A stretch of 64,000 bases of DNA from Teredinibacter franksiae (GTDB lineage Bacteria > Pseudomonadota > Gammaproteobacteria > Pseudomonadales > Cellvibrionaceae): positions 310,001 through 374,000 of the forward strand of contig NZ_JACJUV010000008.1 of assembly GCF_014218805.1 (NCBI RefSeq), given 5' to 3'. A program made the position numbers and the translations under genes. A model generated the notes under the pieces. It searched no databases. It was not told where the DNA came from and was given only the letters and a program-made list of their open reading frames with translations. Of this stretch, positions 1 through 8,683 are shown in pieces; position 1 is the stretch's first letter; every line of letters starts with the position of its first letter.

Positions 1-2
1 AG

Positions 3-1544
3 GTGTTAACTGCAGCGGATACAGTAAAACCAATTATAAAAATAAACGGTGAAGAATCTCTTAGTATATATGAAGGAGATACATATACTGACGCGGGAGC
101 AACAGCTACTGATAATGTTGATGGGGATATTCTTGTTGCTACTAGTGGAGCGGTAAATAATCGTATACCGAATATTTATAGTATTACTTATACCGCTATC
201 GATAAGGCGGGTAATGTTGCCACTAAGATACGTCGCGTTGCTGTTGTCGCGAAAGCAATAGATGATTATGAAATTGTTGGTAATTTTTTGGTCGGGCAAG
301 TAGTTGTACCGCTAGGGGACGAAGTTAACGGGTCGTTTGTATTACATGTGCAGCGACACAAGAAAAATGGAAGTTCCTGGACGGATGAGCCGTTGGTCTT
401 CGGTGATGGTCGTGACGCTCCCACAGTATATTCTGATACAAAAATACGGTTTCAAACGTTTTATCAAGATATGATTGATCGAGGTATGCCTTTAAGTCAA
501 ATGCAACAAATGTTAAGAGGGATTACCGGTGGTGGTTCAGCTTCTGGGGTGCATATTCAAACTGGCGCAAGTGTTTGCGGATATAGCGGCGCGCCTCGAA
601 CGATTAGCTGTGGCCCAAATGCGGGTTGGTTTACGATAGCACACGAAAGTATGCATGGTTGGCAATGGGGCGCAGTAGAGGACCCTAGAAATGACGAAGT
701 GGGCATTCTCTTTCAAGATGTGTTTACAATGTGGGCGAACTTCGTGTATCACACGCGTGAGTCAAATCCGGATATACTGAAAGGGAGAAGTGCTGCCGGA
801 AATTGGGAATTAGATTATCTAAATTATGGTTTACAGAACGACGCTGAGTGGTTAGCAAACGTATTTTCAGGTTGGTTGTATAGCCCAACTAAATTGAATG
901 GAGCAAGCTGGGAGGCAATGCTACAAAGCGCCCCGGAGTTCGTGGAGTTTTTTGATTGCTTGTGGGAGGACGGGGGTTCACCAAGTGTGTGTAGTAGTGA
1001 AGCGTTTGGAGACATTACTATTAAACACCCTCAACATCGAGCCACAGGCGGGATTGCCGCTGTGGAAGGATTTACCGATGAAGATTCGACGGCAATATGG
1101 AAAGTGTGCCTAGGCGCTGCGGACAGCAATAGCTATAAATCTCATTTTGACGAAATTGTGAAAAGGGTTGCGCCTAACTTACCTGGGTCGCCAGCAGACA
1201 ATTATTCTCTTGGTTATGGTGATTGCAATCACGATGGCACTACCGACTGGGTTTGCACATATACAGGCAGCGGACCTAGTGGGATTGGCAACGGGAAGTA
1301 TCTTTGGAATAGAGATAATCGTGTTGGGGCGTATACATTTATTGCAGGTGGTAATGAGTTTGATACTTATGCCGAATATAAGCAGGACCCTTATTCCACC
1401 CTCCCATCTATGGCCGGAGGTGCTCTTTCGCAGCCGTGGTATCGTGAGTGGCAAGGCGAGTATGGTAGTTGTAATGGCGCTAGTGTTTTCAAATATCGAC
1501 GTCAAGATTGGATTGATCTGTACCTGAAAGATATCAGACCGTAA
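3..1544 (+). CDS. Secreted-type protein with Ig-like DUF5011 domain and HExxH zinc-peptidase motif, 5' end cut off
   Basis: Open from the window edge, so the true start and any signal peptide lie outside; the first GTG at 3 is only the first available codon. Residues about 8-82 look like a DUF5011/HYR-type Ig-like domain (YEGDTYTDAGATATDNVDGD followed by YTAIDKAGN). Downstream is a Zn-peptidase signature HESMH at residues 214-218, within IAHESMHGWQWG. The C-terminal third is rich in Cys, Gly and Trp, with many short polar loops, typical of an extracellular protein. DUF5011 domains usually sit in exported proteins of carbohydrate-degrading or adhesive systems. Substrate unknown. The HExxH motif is seen; peptidase activity is inferred. 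The next feature downstream is a short mobile element, so no operon partner is visible on this side. Confidence 0.6.
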   Translation: MLTAADTVKPIIKINGEESLSIYEGDTYTDAGATATDNVDGDILVATSGAVNNRIPNIYSITYTAIDKAGNVATKIRRVAVVAKAIDDYEIVGNFLVGQVVVPLGDEVNGSFVLHVQRHKKNGSSWTDEPLVFGDGRDAPTVYSDTKIRFQTFYQDMIDRGMPLSQMQQMLRGITGGGSASGVHIQTGASVCGYSGAPRTISCGPNAGWFTIAHESMHGWQWGAVEDPRNDEVGILFQDVFTMWANFVYHTRESNPDILKGRSAAGNWELDYLNYGLQNDAEWLANVFSGWLYSPTKLNGASWEAMLQSAPEFVEFFDCLWEDGGSPSVCSSEAFGDITIKHPQHRATGGIAAVEGFTDEDSTAIWKVCLGAADSNSYKSHFDEIVKRVAPNLPGSPADNYSLGYGDCNHDGTTDWVCTYTGSGPSGIGNGKYLWNRDNRVGAYTFIAGGNEFDTYAEYKQDPYSTLPSMAGGALSQPWYREWQGEYGSCNGASVFKYRRQDWIDLYLKDIRP

Positions 1545-1690
1545 AATAGAATCAGATAGTTTGCCGTTGAAGCACGAATATCATGATTATCCCATTACGG
1601 GGAACAATGCCTTTTTCGCCGTCATAACCGCTACCCGGTTTGGTCGATTATCACTTGTCGCTGGGTAGCCACTACAACCGTAACGCTTGC

Positions 1691-1822
1691 AGACACCCAC
1701 ACTAACACCTCCTCCAAAAACATAACGCCGCCCAGTTGCGGCCGTAGTGGAGGTCGAGTGCGAAGCTCCGAAACGGAGTCCGGGGAGCGAACGAGGAAAA
1801 AATTTTCTTAACATGGCTGTCC
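1691..1822. mobile_element. Short non-autonomous element with GACACCCA / TGGCTGTCC ends
   Basis: The left edge reads GACACCCACACTAACAC and the right edge TTTTCTTAACATGGCTGTCC, about 130 bp apart. The same two edge sequences bound the RAYT gene at 4923-6165, so this looks like a deletion derivative that keeps only the ends. It lies directly in front of the broken sulfatase gene and may mark the truncation point. The ends are roughly inverted copies of each other (GGACACCCA against GGACAGCCA). Confidence 0.5.
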
Positions 1823-1853
1823 AATTTGTCTGATTTGTCTTCGTGTTCCTCAA

Positions 1854-2444
1854 TTGGTACGCTGGCCCGGTGTCATTAAAGCAGGCACCAATATCAATGC
1901 CATTATGTCTCAGGAAGACTGGTTACCCACCTTACTGGCCGCTGCGGGTGATCCCGATATTGTAGCGAAGCTGAAAAAGGGGCATAAAGCCAATGGAAAG
2001 AAATTTAAAGTGCATGCTGATGGCTATAACTTTTTACCCTACTTCAGTGGTAAAACTAAAGAGTCACCGCGCGATTCCATCTACTATTTTAGTGCAGACG
2101 GCGACCTGAATGCCGTTCGATGGAACGACTGGAAGGTAACCTTTGCCTATACAGAAGGTGATATTGCTAATGGTGTAAGAGTTATACCGGGGTGGCCTCG
2201 TATCGCCCATTTACGTGCAGACCCATTTGAAGACGCTCAGATAGAATCACCTATGCATCTCCGCTGGATGGCTGACAATATGTGGCTATTTGTTCCTGTT
2301 CAAGAAAAGTTGATGGAATTTTTCGGTACTCTTGAAAGCTATCCATTCCAGCAAGGTCAGTCACTTAATGTAGATGTTAATTACAACACGATTAAGTTAC
2401 AAAAAGTCATGAAGGAATTAGAGATATCATCACCCATCAATTAA
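1854..2444 (+). pseudogene. 3' fragment of an arylsulfatase (sulfatase S1) gene
   Basis: The translated start VRWPGVIKAGTNINAI and following SQEDWLPTLLAAAGDP is the conserved mid/C-terminal part of family S1 sulfatases, where the chain continues with a target-polymer-dependent C-terminal domain. The N-terminal half is missing, including the CxPxR formylglycine site and the metal-binding residues, so the product cannot be an active sulfatase. The apparent TTG start is only the first codon after the element at 1691-1822. Full-length members have roughly 450-600 residues; this piece has about 196. A good terminator follows. The gene was probably truncated by insertion or deletion at the short element. 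Confidence 0.75.
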
Positions 2445-2514
2445 TGTAGCTCTGGCTGGCGCCTATACCCTTTTTCAAAATAGGAGCCTCAGTGTCGTAA
2501 ATAAATTTAACACC

Positions 2515-2539
2515 AAGGCTCCTTCAGGAGCCTTTTTTT
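2515..2539 (+). terminator. Rho-independent terminator after the sulfatase fragment
   Basis: A 9-bp stem AAGGCTCCT / AGGAGCCTT with a 2-base loop is followed by seven T. It sits 70 bases after the stop of the sulfatase fragment. Confidence 0.85.
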
Positions 2540-2556
2540 ATACTATAACTAGACGC

Positions 2557-2613
2557 TCACGAGGACACCCACTCCCCTTTGATTGACGGGAATAATTCTC
2601 TTAGTACGTGCCC
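2557..2613. repeat. 57-bp dispersed repeat, copy 1 (pair with 12953-13009)
   Basis: Shares the order TCACGAGGACACCC, CTCCCCTTTGATT, CTCTTAGT, CGTGCCC with 12953-13009 at the same spacing. It begins with a GGACACCCA-type end like the RAYT elements, so it is probably the left end of a second subtype of the same element family. Confidence 0.7.
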
Positions 2614-2709
2614 CTTAACGTTTTTCTTACGTAAGCGCCAAACGAACTACACCCTTCAGTCAGCTTGAATCACTCACTACTCTACAGCCTCACTTATCAA
2701 GGAGGCTGT

Positions 2710-2994
2710 ATGGCTTACCAAAAATACAATTGGCCCGAGATTTTCGAAAAATTCGATTCGTCAGGGCTCTCGCAGACAGAGTTCTGCAAACAACACAATC
2801 TCAATACCAAATATTTCAACTTAAAGCTCTCCAAGCGCAAAGCTCAAGACGGTGGTGCTTTTGCGAAAGCTATTGTGCAGTTGGAGCCAGCCTCACCTGA
2901 AGGCCTGACTGTAGAGGTGGGCCATTGTAAAATCCATTGCCCTGCGACCATGTCCATACCGTCCTTCGTCTCATTGGTGCGCTCTCTGGCATGA
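2710..2994 (+). CDS. tnpA: IS66-family accessory protein TnpA
   Basis: A 94-residue protein starting MAYQKYNWPEIFEKFDSSGL, with an N-terminal helix-turn-helix-like stretch (GLSQTEFCKQHNLNTKYF) as in IS66 TnpA proteins. The ATG at 2710 is chosen over upstream in-frame codons because AAGGAGG lies just before it. The stop overlaps the start of tnpB in an ATGA arrangement, which suggests translational coupling. It is needed with TnpB for efficient IS66 transposition, although its exact role in the family is not settled. Confidence 0.88.
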   Translation: MAYQKYNWPEIFEKFDSSGLSQTEFCKQHNLNTKYFNLKLSKRKAQDGGAFAKAIVQLEPASPEGLTVEVGHCKIHCPATMSIPSFVSLVRSLA

Positions 2995-3347
2995 TCCAGT
3001 GGCGAGATTCAATTCCAATCTACTTACACCGTGACCCTGTAGATTTCCGCAAAGCCATTAATGGATTGGCCGTCATCGTCAGCGAAGAGATGGCGCTGGA
3101 TGTTTACGATAGTGCCTTGTTTGTCTTCTGCAATAAGAACCGTAGCCAGCTTAAAGTCCTGTACTGGGATAGCACCGGTTTTTCCCTCTGGCAGAAGCGT
3201 TTAGAAAAAGCTAAATTCAAATGGCCTAGGAAAGCGCCGCTGGCGACGGTTTCAATAACCTACGAGCAATGGTGTTGGTTGTTACGCGGCTTCGACTTTG
3301 CCAAATTTATGCCCCATCAGCAATTAAAGTATACCGAAGTCGTTTAA
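2991..3347 (+). CDS. tnpB: IS66-family accessory protein TnpB
   Basis: A 118-residue protein from the ATG at 2991. It shows the family-typical early motif YLHRDPVDFRKAINGLA, then LFVFCNKNRSQLKVLYWDSTG, and a C-terminal LLRGFDF, all hallmarks of the IS66 Orf2-like (TnpB) family. It overlaps tnpA by four bases. The ORF can be extended upstream to 2937, but those codons overlap tnpA and lie outside the conserved domain. Confidence 0.92.
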   Translation: MIQWRDSIPIYLHRDPVDFRKAINGLAVIVSEEMALDVYDSALFVFCNKNRSQLKVLYWDSTGFSLWQKRLEKAKFKWPRKAPLATVSITYEQWCWLLRGFDFAKFMPHQQLKYTEVV

Positions 3348-3368
3348 ATATTTTGTATAATAGCCGCT

Positions 3369-4898
3369 ATGAACGATGCAGCGGCCTTACAAAAAGAAAA
3401 TGATTTATTGCGTGAGCAGCTCGCCGCTGAAAAAGTAAAAAGTGGAGAAAGAATAGCCGCGCGTGATGCACAAATATCGGCTCTTCACGAAAAAATAAAA
3501 CATCTTCTCAGTAAGCGCTTCGGCACCTCTAGTGAAAAATCATCGCCAGATCAGATGGGCTTATTTAATGAAGTAGAAGAATGCCTGGTTGATGAAGCTT
3601 TAATCTCAGAATCTGAAACTACGGTTGTTAAAAGCCATACACGTAAAAGTAAACCTCGGATCACCCTTCCAGACAACCTCCCACGTGAAGACATTATCCA
3701 CGACCTGCCGGAAGAGGAGAAAGTATGCCCGCACGATGGCTCCGAGCTTAAAAACATTGGCAGTGACGATCATGAGCAATTAGAGATCATTCCAGCCAAG
3801 ATCAAAGTGATACGGCATAAGCGGCTCAAATATGCTTGCCCCTGCTGTGACAATCATATTGTTACTGCGAGCAAGCCAAAACAACCCATCGAAAAAAGCA
3901 TTGCTAGTCCTAGCTTACTTTCCTACATCGCCACTCAAAAATATGCTGACGCCTTACCGCTGTACCGCCAAAGCGAGATGTTCAAGCGCATAGGCATTAA
4001 GCTGGATAGAACGAATATGGCCAACTGGATGGTCAAATGCGGTGAGCGAGTACAACCACTTATTAACTTACTGATCGATCATCTCCATAGTCAACCGTGC
4101 TTGCATGTAGATGAAACCACGCTGCAGGTATTAGATGAGCCCGGAAAGGCAGCGCAAAGTAAAAGCTACATGTGGGTAATGACCAACACCGGCCACCAGC
4201 CCGCATGCGTGTTCCATTATGCTGATACGCGTAGCCAGCAAGTACCACTAAACCTGCTCAGTCAAGATAACGCTGCGATTATGGTGGATGGCTATGAGGG
4301 TTACCAAAGAGCGTGCACTGAGTACGGCATTACTCGTATAGGTTGTTGGGCGCACGCCAGAAGAAAGTTTAAAGATGCACAAGCATTACAAAAGAAAGGA
4401 AAAACGGGCAAAGCCGATCAAGCTTTAGCCTATATCCAAAAGCTCTACGTCATTGAGAAGAAAATCAAAGGCGAACCGCCGGATAAACGCTACCAAATTC
4501 GTCAAAGCGACGCCTTGCCGATCCTCGAAAAACTAAAAACATGGATGGAGAAAAGCCTTGTTACTGTGCCACCACAAACGGCAATCGGTAAAGCCTTGGT
4601 GTACCTGAATAATCAATGGGGTCGCTTGGTTGGCTATGTCGACGATGGTCGATACCCAATTGATAACAACGCGGCGGAGAGATCAATACGTCCGTTTACA
4701 ATTGGTCGAAAGAATTGGATGTTCAGCAAAAGCCAAGCGGGTGCCAAAGCTAGCGCCAACCTTTATAGTTTGATCGAAACCGCCAAGGCGAATGAGCTAA
4801 ATGTGTATGACTACCTCGTACAGGTTTTTAGAGAGCTTCCAAACGCTCAAAGTGTCGAACAGGTTGAGGCCTTACTGCCTTGGAATACAAGCCTGTAG
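3369..4898 (+). CDS. tnpC: IS66-family transposase TnpC (DDE)
   Basis: A full-length 509-residue transposase. It begins with a coiled coil (about residues 1-45), followed by the zinc-binding segment with paired Cys (ACPCCDNH) and the DDE catalytic core. Candidate catalytic residues are D248 (HVDETTLQ), D307 (MVDGYEGY) and E437 (IDNNAAERSIRPF). The C-terminus ends with EQVEALLPWNTSL, common in this family. No frameshift or internal stop is seen. It is 21 bases from tnpB and probably cotranscribed. Together with the perfect target duplication, this indicates a mobilisation-competent copy. Confidence 0.95.
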   Translation: MNDAAALQKENDLLREQLAAEKVKSGERIAARDAQISALHEKIKHLLSKRFGTSSEKSSPDQMGLFNEVEECLVDEALISESETTVVKSHTRKSKPRITLPDNLPREDIIHDLPEEEKVCPHDGSELKNIGSDDHEQLEIIPAKIKVIRHKRLKYACPCCDNHIVTASKPKQPIEKSIASPSLLSYIATQKYADALPLYRQSEMFKRIGIKLDRTNMANWMVKCGERVQPLINLLIDHLHSQPCLHVDETTLQVLDEPGKAAQSKSYMWVMTNTGHQPACVFHYADTRSQQVPLNLLSQDNAAIMVDGYEGYQRACTEYGITRIGCWAHARRKFKDAQALQKKGKTGKADQALAYIQKLYVIEKKIKGEPPDKRYQIRQSDALPILEKLKTWMEKSLVTVPPQTAIGKALVYLNNQWGRLVGYVDDGRYPIDNNAAERSIRPFTIGRKNWMFSKSQAGAKASANLYSLIETAKANELNVYDYLVQVFRELPNAQSVEQVEALLPWNTSL

Positions 4899-4922
4899 TC
4901 GGATTGGCGCTTACTTTCTTAC

Positions 4923-6165
4923 GGACACCCACACAAACACTTGAACCCAACAAAAAACTACTGTACATTAAAACAGCATTAAGAATCTCAAGGAATGATC
5001 CATGCCCCGCCCAAGGAAGCAACAAATCTCCCTAGAAGCCACACCTTACTACCATTGTACCTCTCGCTGTGTACGCAGAGCCTTTCTCTGTGGCCTTGAT
5101 GCGTTAACAGGCAAAGATTACGAATACCGCCGTCAATGGGTTGAAGACCGCATTCTATTTTTGGGTGAGGTCTTCTGCATTGACGTATGTGCCTATGCCG
5201 TAATGAGCAACCACCACCACGTAGTGTTACACATTAATAATGCTGAAGCCCAAAGCCTGACGGACCTAGAAGTATGCGAACGCTGGCACAAGCTTTACAA
5301 AGGCACCCTCTTAACTCAGAAATTTTTAAAGGGTGAACTACTCGACGAAGCCCAGATACTCGCCGTTAAAGAAAAACTGGAGCACTGGCGCCGTGAACTA
5401 GCCAATATCAGCCGCTGGATGTGGGCTTTAAACGAACCTATTGCCCGTATGGCAAATGCCGAAGACCAGTGTACCGGGCGCTTCTGGGAAAGCCGATTTA
5501 AGTCACAAGCCTTACTCGATGAAAAAGCCTTAGCCGCCTGTATGGCCTACGTGGATTTAAACCCCATTCGAGCCAAAATGGCAAAAACCCCAGAAAGCTC
5601 TGACCACACCTCGATTAAACGCCGTATTGATACCCTAAAAACAGATAATCCGCAGCCATTAAGGCTCGCCGAATTTGTGGGTAACCCAAGAGAACCCATG
5701 CCCCAGGGCCTAGCCTTTCATCTGCAAGATTACGTGCAGCTTGTGGATATTACCGGAAGGGCTATTCGTGAAGACAAGCGTGGCTTTATCGACAACAACT
5801 TGCCTCCCATTCTAGAGCGACTCAATATCTCCAGCCGTGAATGGCTTGTACTTACCACCCAGTTTGAATCCAAATTCAAAAGCTTGGCTGGCTGTAAGGA
5901 GAAGCTAATGCTTGCAGCAAAGGCATTAGGGCTGCAAAGAAGACCGGCTTACGCCAATTGTGAAGCGATACTCAACTAAAATCCCCAACCGATATTAAGC
6001 CCCGCCCCACTTTCTCCCCAAGAGAGGATTAAACTCGTTCGAAAATTGGCTACTTTAGCCATTTGGCGCCTATTTTTGGCACACAGGTAACGAAGAAAAA
6101 TATTAACAACCTAGCCTACAAACCTACTAACTTTTCGGCTGTACTTTTTCTTAATATGGCTGTCT
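4923..6165 (+). mobile_element. Complete RAYT element, copy 1
   Basis: Left end GGACACCCACACAAACAC, right end TTTTTCTTAATATGGCTGTC. It contains the intact RAYT gene at 5002-5979. Part or all of the same architecture recurs at 9157-9709, 12463-12925, about 59880-60270 and, as ends only, 1691-1822 and 60513-60600. The IS66 element was inserted exactly at its upstream margin. Confidence 0.6.
5002..5979 (+). CDS. REP-associated tyrosine transposase (RAYT, Y1/HUH family)
   Basis: A 325-residue protein. The N-terminal Y1_Tnp domain has the HUH metal-binding motif in MSNHHHVVLH (H71 and H73) and the catalytic tyrosine Y183 in AYVDLNPIRAKM, preceded by the family-typical RFWESRFKSQALLDE. A C-terminal extension of about 110 residues carries FVGNPREPMP and DYVQLVDITGRAIREDKRG. 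RAYTs nick single-stranded DNA at short palindromes and are thought to spread REP-like repeats. The ATG at 5002 follows AAGGA at the usual distance. The protein is complete with key residues present, so it could mobilise the partial copies in this window. It is unusual in carrying its own repeat-like ends. Confidence 0.9.
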   Translation: MPRPRKQQISLEATPYYHCTSRCVRRAFLCGLDALTGKDYEYRRQWVEDRILFLGEVFCIDVCAYAVMSNHHHVVLHINNAEAQSLTDLEVCERWHKLYKGTLLTQKFLKGELLDEAQILAVKEKLEHWRRELANISRWMWALNEPIARMANAEDQCTGRFWESRFKSQALLDEKALAACMAYVDLNPIRAKMAKTPESSDHTSIKRRIDTLKTDNPQPLRLAEFVGNPREPMPQGLAFHLQDYVQLVDITGRAIREDKRGFIDNNLPPILERLNISSREWLVLTTQFESKFKSLAGCKEKLMLAAKALGLQRRPAYANCEAILN

Positions 6166-6262
6166 TATTTATGTTATGTTACTTCCTTCGGCCAAAAGCG
6201 GGCATTTATGGTATGTCACATTCAAGGTGCAATCCCTGGTGTCCAATTAAGGCCTCGACTTA

Positions 6263-8152
6263 TTAAAAATTAAAGTACTTACTATCCCCGGCCAGACTGG
6301 AATCCTTGCTCTCAACCAGTTGTTTTCCATATCTGAAATCATCTAAATATCTAGCGGAAATAATTTCCTTTATGCTAGCTTCTGAAAGCCCATACAAACA
6401 AGACTTCTCAATTGTTTCATTCAGGAGTAGCGTCGTATGCGTAGGTGATAATTTTCGAAACAATATACTCCTTGCTATTTTTTCACACTCAATATCAATT
6501 AATTGATTGTAGCTTTCATCGATAATATTTTGCGGATGTATTGCGATGTGATTGTCTAAGACCTCTTGCATTAATTCTAGCAGGATGTTGCGAATAGACG
6601 TTGCGTTGACCTCAATAATATTAATAGAATTTATCACATCATCTGCCGGTAACGTTCTTACAGCAATACTAATCCACTTATCATCTATATTTTTTAACTT
6701 CGCCATCAGCATGCAATACGAGTGGTATTTCACTAGATATTTAGGTATCTCAATGGCGACTAAAAGCTCCCCTTCCGGTAAGTCAAAAATGCGCCTTGCG
6801 CGCGGAATGTAGTAATGCTTGTAGTAACTATATGAGTCTAGCTCTTTGAGAAATTCTAGGACCGCTCCAAAAACTGAAAACAAGCGTCTGTCGTATACGC
6901 ATTTTGTGTAAAATTTTTCTTTTACATTTTCGGAAAGCGAAGTTGAAATGAAGTAGGCTGAAAAATACTCCTGTATGCTTTTGTGAGTATAGCGATAATT
7001 ATCATACCCATCTTCAATTAACAGGTTTGTAATTCCTTTTATATCGTTAAAGAGATCTTCGCTACGCGATTTTAGTTCTGCATAAAACTCTAGCGCAAAT
7101 GATACATACCTTACTATTTTATCCTTAGAGAACTCAGTGACTTCGTCTCTCAGGCTAAAATAAGATGCAGCAGAGAAAACATTTTGATAGATTTCGCTTT
7201 GCCTAGAAAACATTCTTTTTCTTGATACCCGACCCTTAATATTGTCGTGCCGAAAGAGCAATGTATCAAAAATCTTCGAGTAAAACTGGGTTAAATTCGA
7301 GGGTATGTTGTCGCCAATGCTGAAGCTAATTGAGAATAAAGTTACTAGAATTGGCGTTTTTAATACTTCAGCGATGTCAATATTCTCAACTAATGATATA
7401 CCTCTTATTAGATCATCTGCCTTTTCCTCGCAGGAGGATGCAAGCCTTATTATATTTTCGCTTTGTTCTTTGGTGAGGTCGCATACATAATAAATGGAGA
7501 ACCCTGTTGTGTAGCTAAGTTCAGTATCAGGCCTAGATGTGCACACGACGCTTGTATCAGGAGATCTGGAAAACCTGTTTATTTCTGTTGCAAGAGATTG
7601 TTGATGTTCTACTGGGCATTCGTCAAACGCATCTAAAAACAATATGGAATTCCTATTAGCGAGCAGGACGCACAGCTCGTCGCAAGACATAGATATTCCA
7701 AAGGTTCCCAAGTACACCGATATCTCTTCTTCAATTCTGCCTCCACAATAGTATTTCAAAGGGTAAAATATTGGCAATTTTTTGTTTTGTATATTATTGA
7801 ATACCAGTCTTCGCAGAATGGTGGTCTTACCACTGCCCGCATTCCCCACGATGAGAATACTCTGGGGGCTATGCCCAACCAGATTGTTGTCCTTTATATT
7901 AATTCTATCGGCGAACCCGGATTTCTTTATGTCAATCGGTATAAATGCAGTACCAATAAATAGATTTTTATCAGGACTGTGGATAGACCTGTATTGCATC
8001 ACCGTTTTGGTGTAGACAGGGTACGCCCGCTTTAGATTGGAGCTATCCTTGATAGTAACTCGCTTTGACAAAGAGTCTAGCGTGGCGGTAACCATTTTTT
8101 CTGCCGCTTTTTCAACGGTAGTCAATGCAATTCCACCTAATATAGTTTCCAT
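6263..8152 (-). CDS. NACHT-domain NTPase, candidate bacterial NLR-like anti-phage protein
   Basis: A 629-residue STAND-type NTPase. The Walker A is GNAGSGKTT (residues 103-111), and the Walker B has the NACHT-type acidic run LFLDAFDECP (171-180). A sensor motif VVCTSRPD follows at 202-209. Family-typical helical segments come next: LTQFYSKIFDTLLF (about 287-300) and RYTHKSIQEYFSAYF (387-401). The C-terminal 230 residues are probably helical with no obvious LRR or TPR repeats. The N-terminal 60 residues (ILGGIALTTVEKAAEKM) show no recognisable effector nuclease or TIR domain. Bacterial NACHT proteins of this size, some with a short C-terminal sensing domain, protect against phage; defence here is inferred from family and context. 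It is a single gene between a RAYT element and a VgrG remnant and reads A+T-richer than its surroundings, suggesting acquisition. Confidence 0.82.
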   Translation of the reverse strand: METILGGIALTTVEKAAEKMVTATLDSLSKRVTIKDSSNLKRAYPVYTKTVMQYRSIHSPDKNLFIGTAFIPIDIKKSGFADRINIKDNNLVGHSPQSILIVGNAGSGKTTILRRLVFNNIQNKKLPIFYPLKYYCGGRIEEEISVYLGTFGISMSCDELCVLLANRNSILFLDAFDECPVEHQQSLATEINRFSRSPDTSVVCTSRPDTELSYTTGFSIYYVCDLTKEQSENIIRLASSCEEKADDLIRGISLVENIDIAEVLKTPILVTLFSISFSIGDNIPSNLTQFYSKIFDTLLFRHDNIKGRVSRKRMFSRQSEIYQNVFSAASYFSLRDEVTEFSKDKIVRYVSFALEFYAELKSRSEDLFNDIKGITNLLIEDGYDNYRYTHKSIQEYFSAYFISTSLSENVKEKFYTKCVYDRRLFSVFGAVLEFLKELDSYSYYKHYYIPRARRIFDLPEGELLVAIEIPKYLVKYHSYCMLMAKLKNIDDKWISIAVRTLPADDVINSINIIEVNATSIRNILLELMQEVLDNHIAIHPQNIIDESYNQLIDIECEKIARSILFRKLSPTHTTLLLNETIEKSCLYGLSEASIKEIISARYLDDFRYGKQLVESKDSSLAGDSKYFNF

Positions 8153-8449
8153 ACGTGAATCCCGCTTTGTGCACTATTAAATATCAATCATCTCATGCTC
8201 AACCCCACATCAAAAAGTGGGGTCCTTTCTTCCATTTGACTCGTCGAGTTTCGCACCAACAACTGAATGTCCGCTTTGGGTCGATAGCAGACACAAATCT
8301 CCATATTCACCTACGTGATCACCAATCATATAATCACAATCTGCACCCGCACAAATGGCCGTAAAACATCAATACCTTATTGATCACGCGCTATTTATTT
8401 TGTATAACTATAACTTCGATAACTCAGTATTCACGGATTGAAACCCCAC

Positions 8450-8683
8450 ATGAAAACCCTACAAGAAAAAACAAAAACCGTTAAATCAGACTTCCCCAAC
8501 ATCAGCAACAAAGAATTGTTACGCATTCTCATTTACGATGTTATCGAAGAACTCAAACACCACAAACGCCGCGACGTGTTAAACATGATGCGTGAATGGG
8601 CGTACAGTGGACGCTCGCTAGCTTTGATGATAGCTACCATAAGGTTAAGAAGGAAGCTTTACAGCCGTAAGAAGTGGCGCTGA
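8450..8683 (+). CDS. Small basic hypothetical protein, divergent from the NACHT gene
   Basis: A 77-residue protein, MKTLQEKTKTVKSDFPNISN onward, with a helical middle (ELLRILIYDVIEELKHHKRR) and a strongly basic tail (RLRRKLYSRKKWR). The ATG at 8450 is preferred; a TTG 12 bases upstream is also in frame. There is no recognised domain. The base pattern and lack of low-complexity sequence suggest real coding. The 300 bases between it and the NACHT gene would hold divergent promoters. It could be a nucleic-acid-binding regulator or partner of the NACHT protein, but nothing in the sequence proves this. Confidence 0.4.
   Translation: MKTLQEKTKTVKSDFPNISNKELLRILIYDVIEELKHHKRRDVLNMMREWAYSGRSLALMIATIRLRRKLYSRKKWR

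Larger units (their letters stand above)
2631..4914. mobile_element. Complete IS66-family insertion sequence with intact 8-bp target duplication
   Basis: Imperfect terminal inverted repeats start GTAAGCGCCAA at 2631 and end TTGGCGCTTAC at 4914, and similarity continues about 22 bp inward (both include CTACA). The 8 bases before the left end (2623-2630) and after the right end (4915-4922) are identical, TTTCTTAC, which is the duplication length expected for IS66. Inside are three genes in the usual order tnpA, tnpB, tnpC. The insertion is in the upstream edge of the RAYT element that starts at 4923. The perfect duplication and intact genes suggest a recent, possibly active element. Confidence 0.93.

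Noticed and set aside
8155..8364. 69-residue ORF upstream of the NACHT gene
   Set aside because: Poor composition, many rare-looking His/Gln stretches and no ribosome site; it overlaps the expected promoter region.
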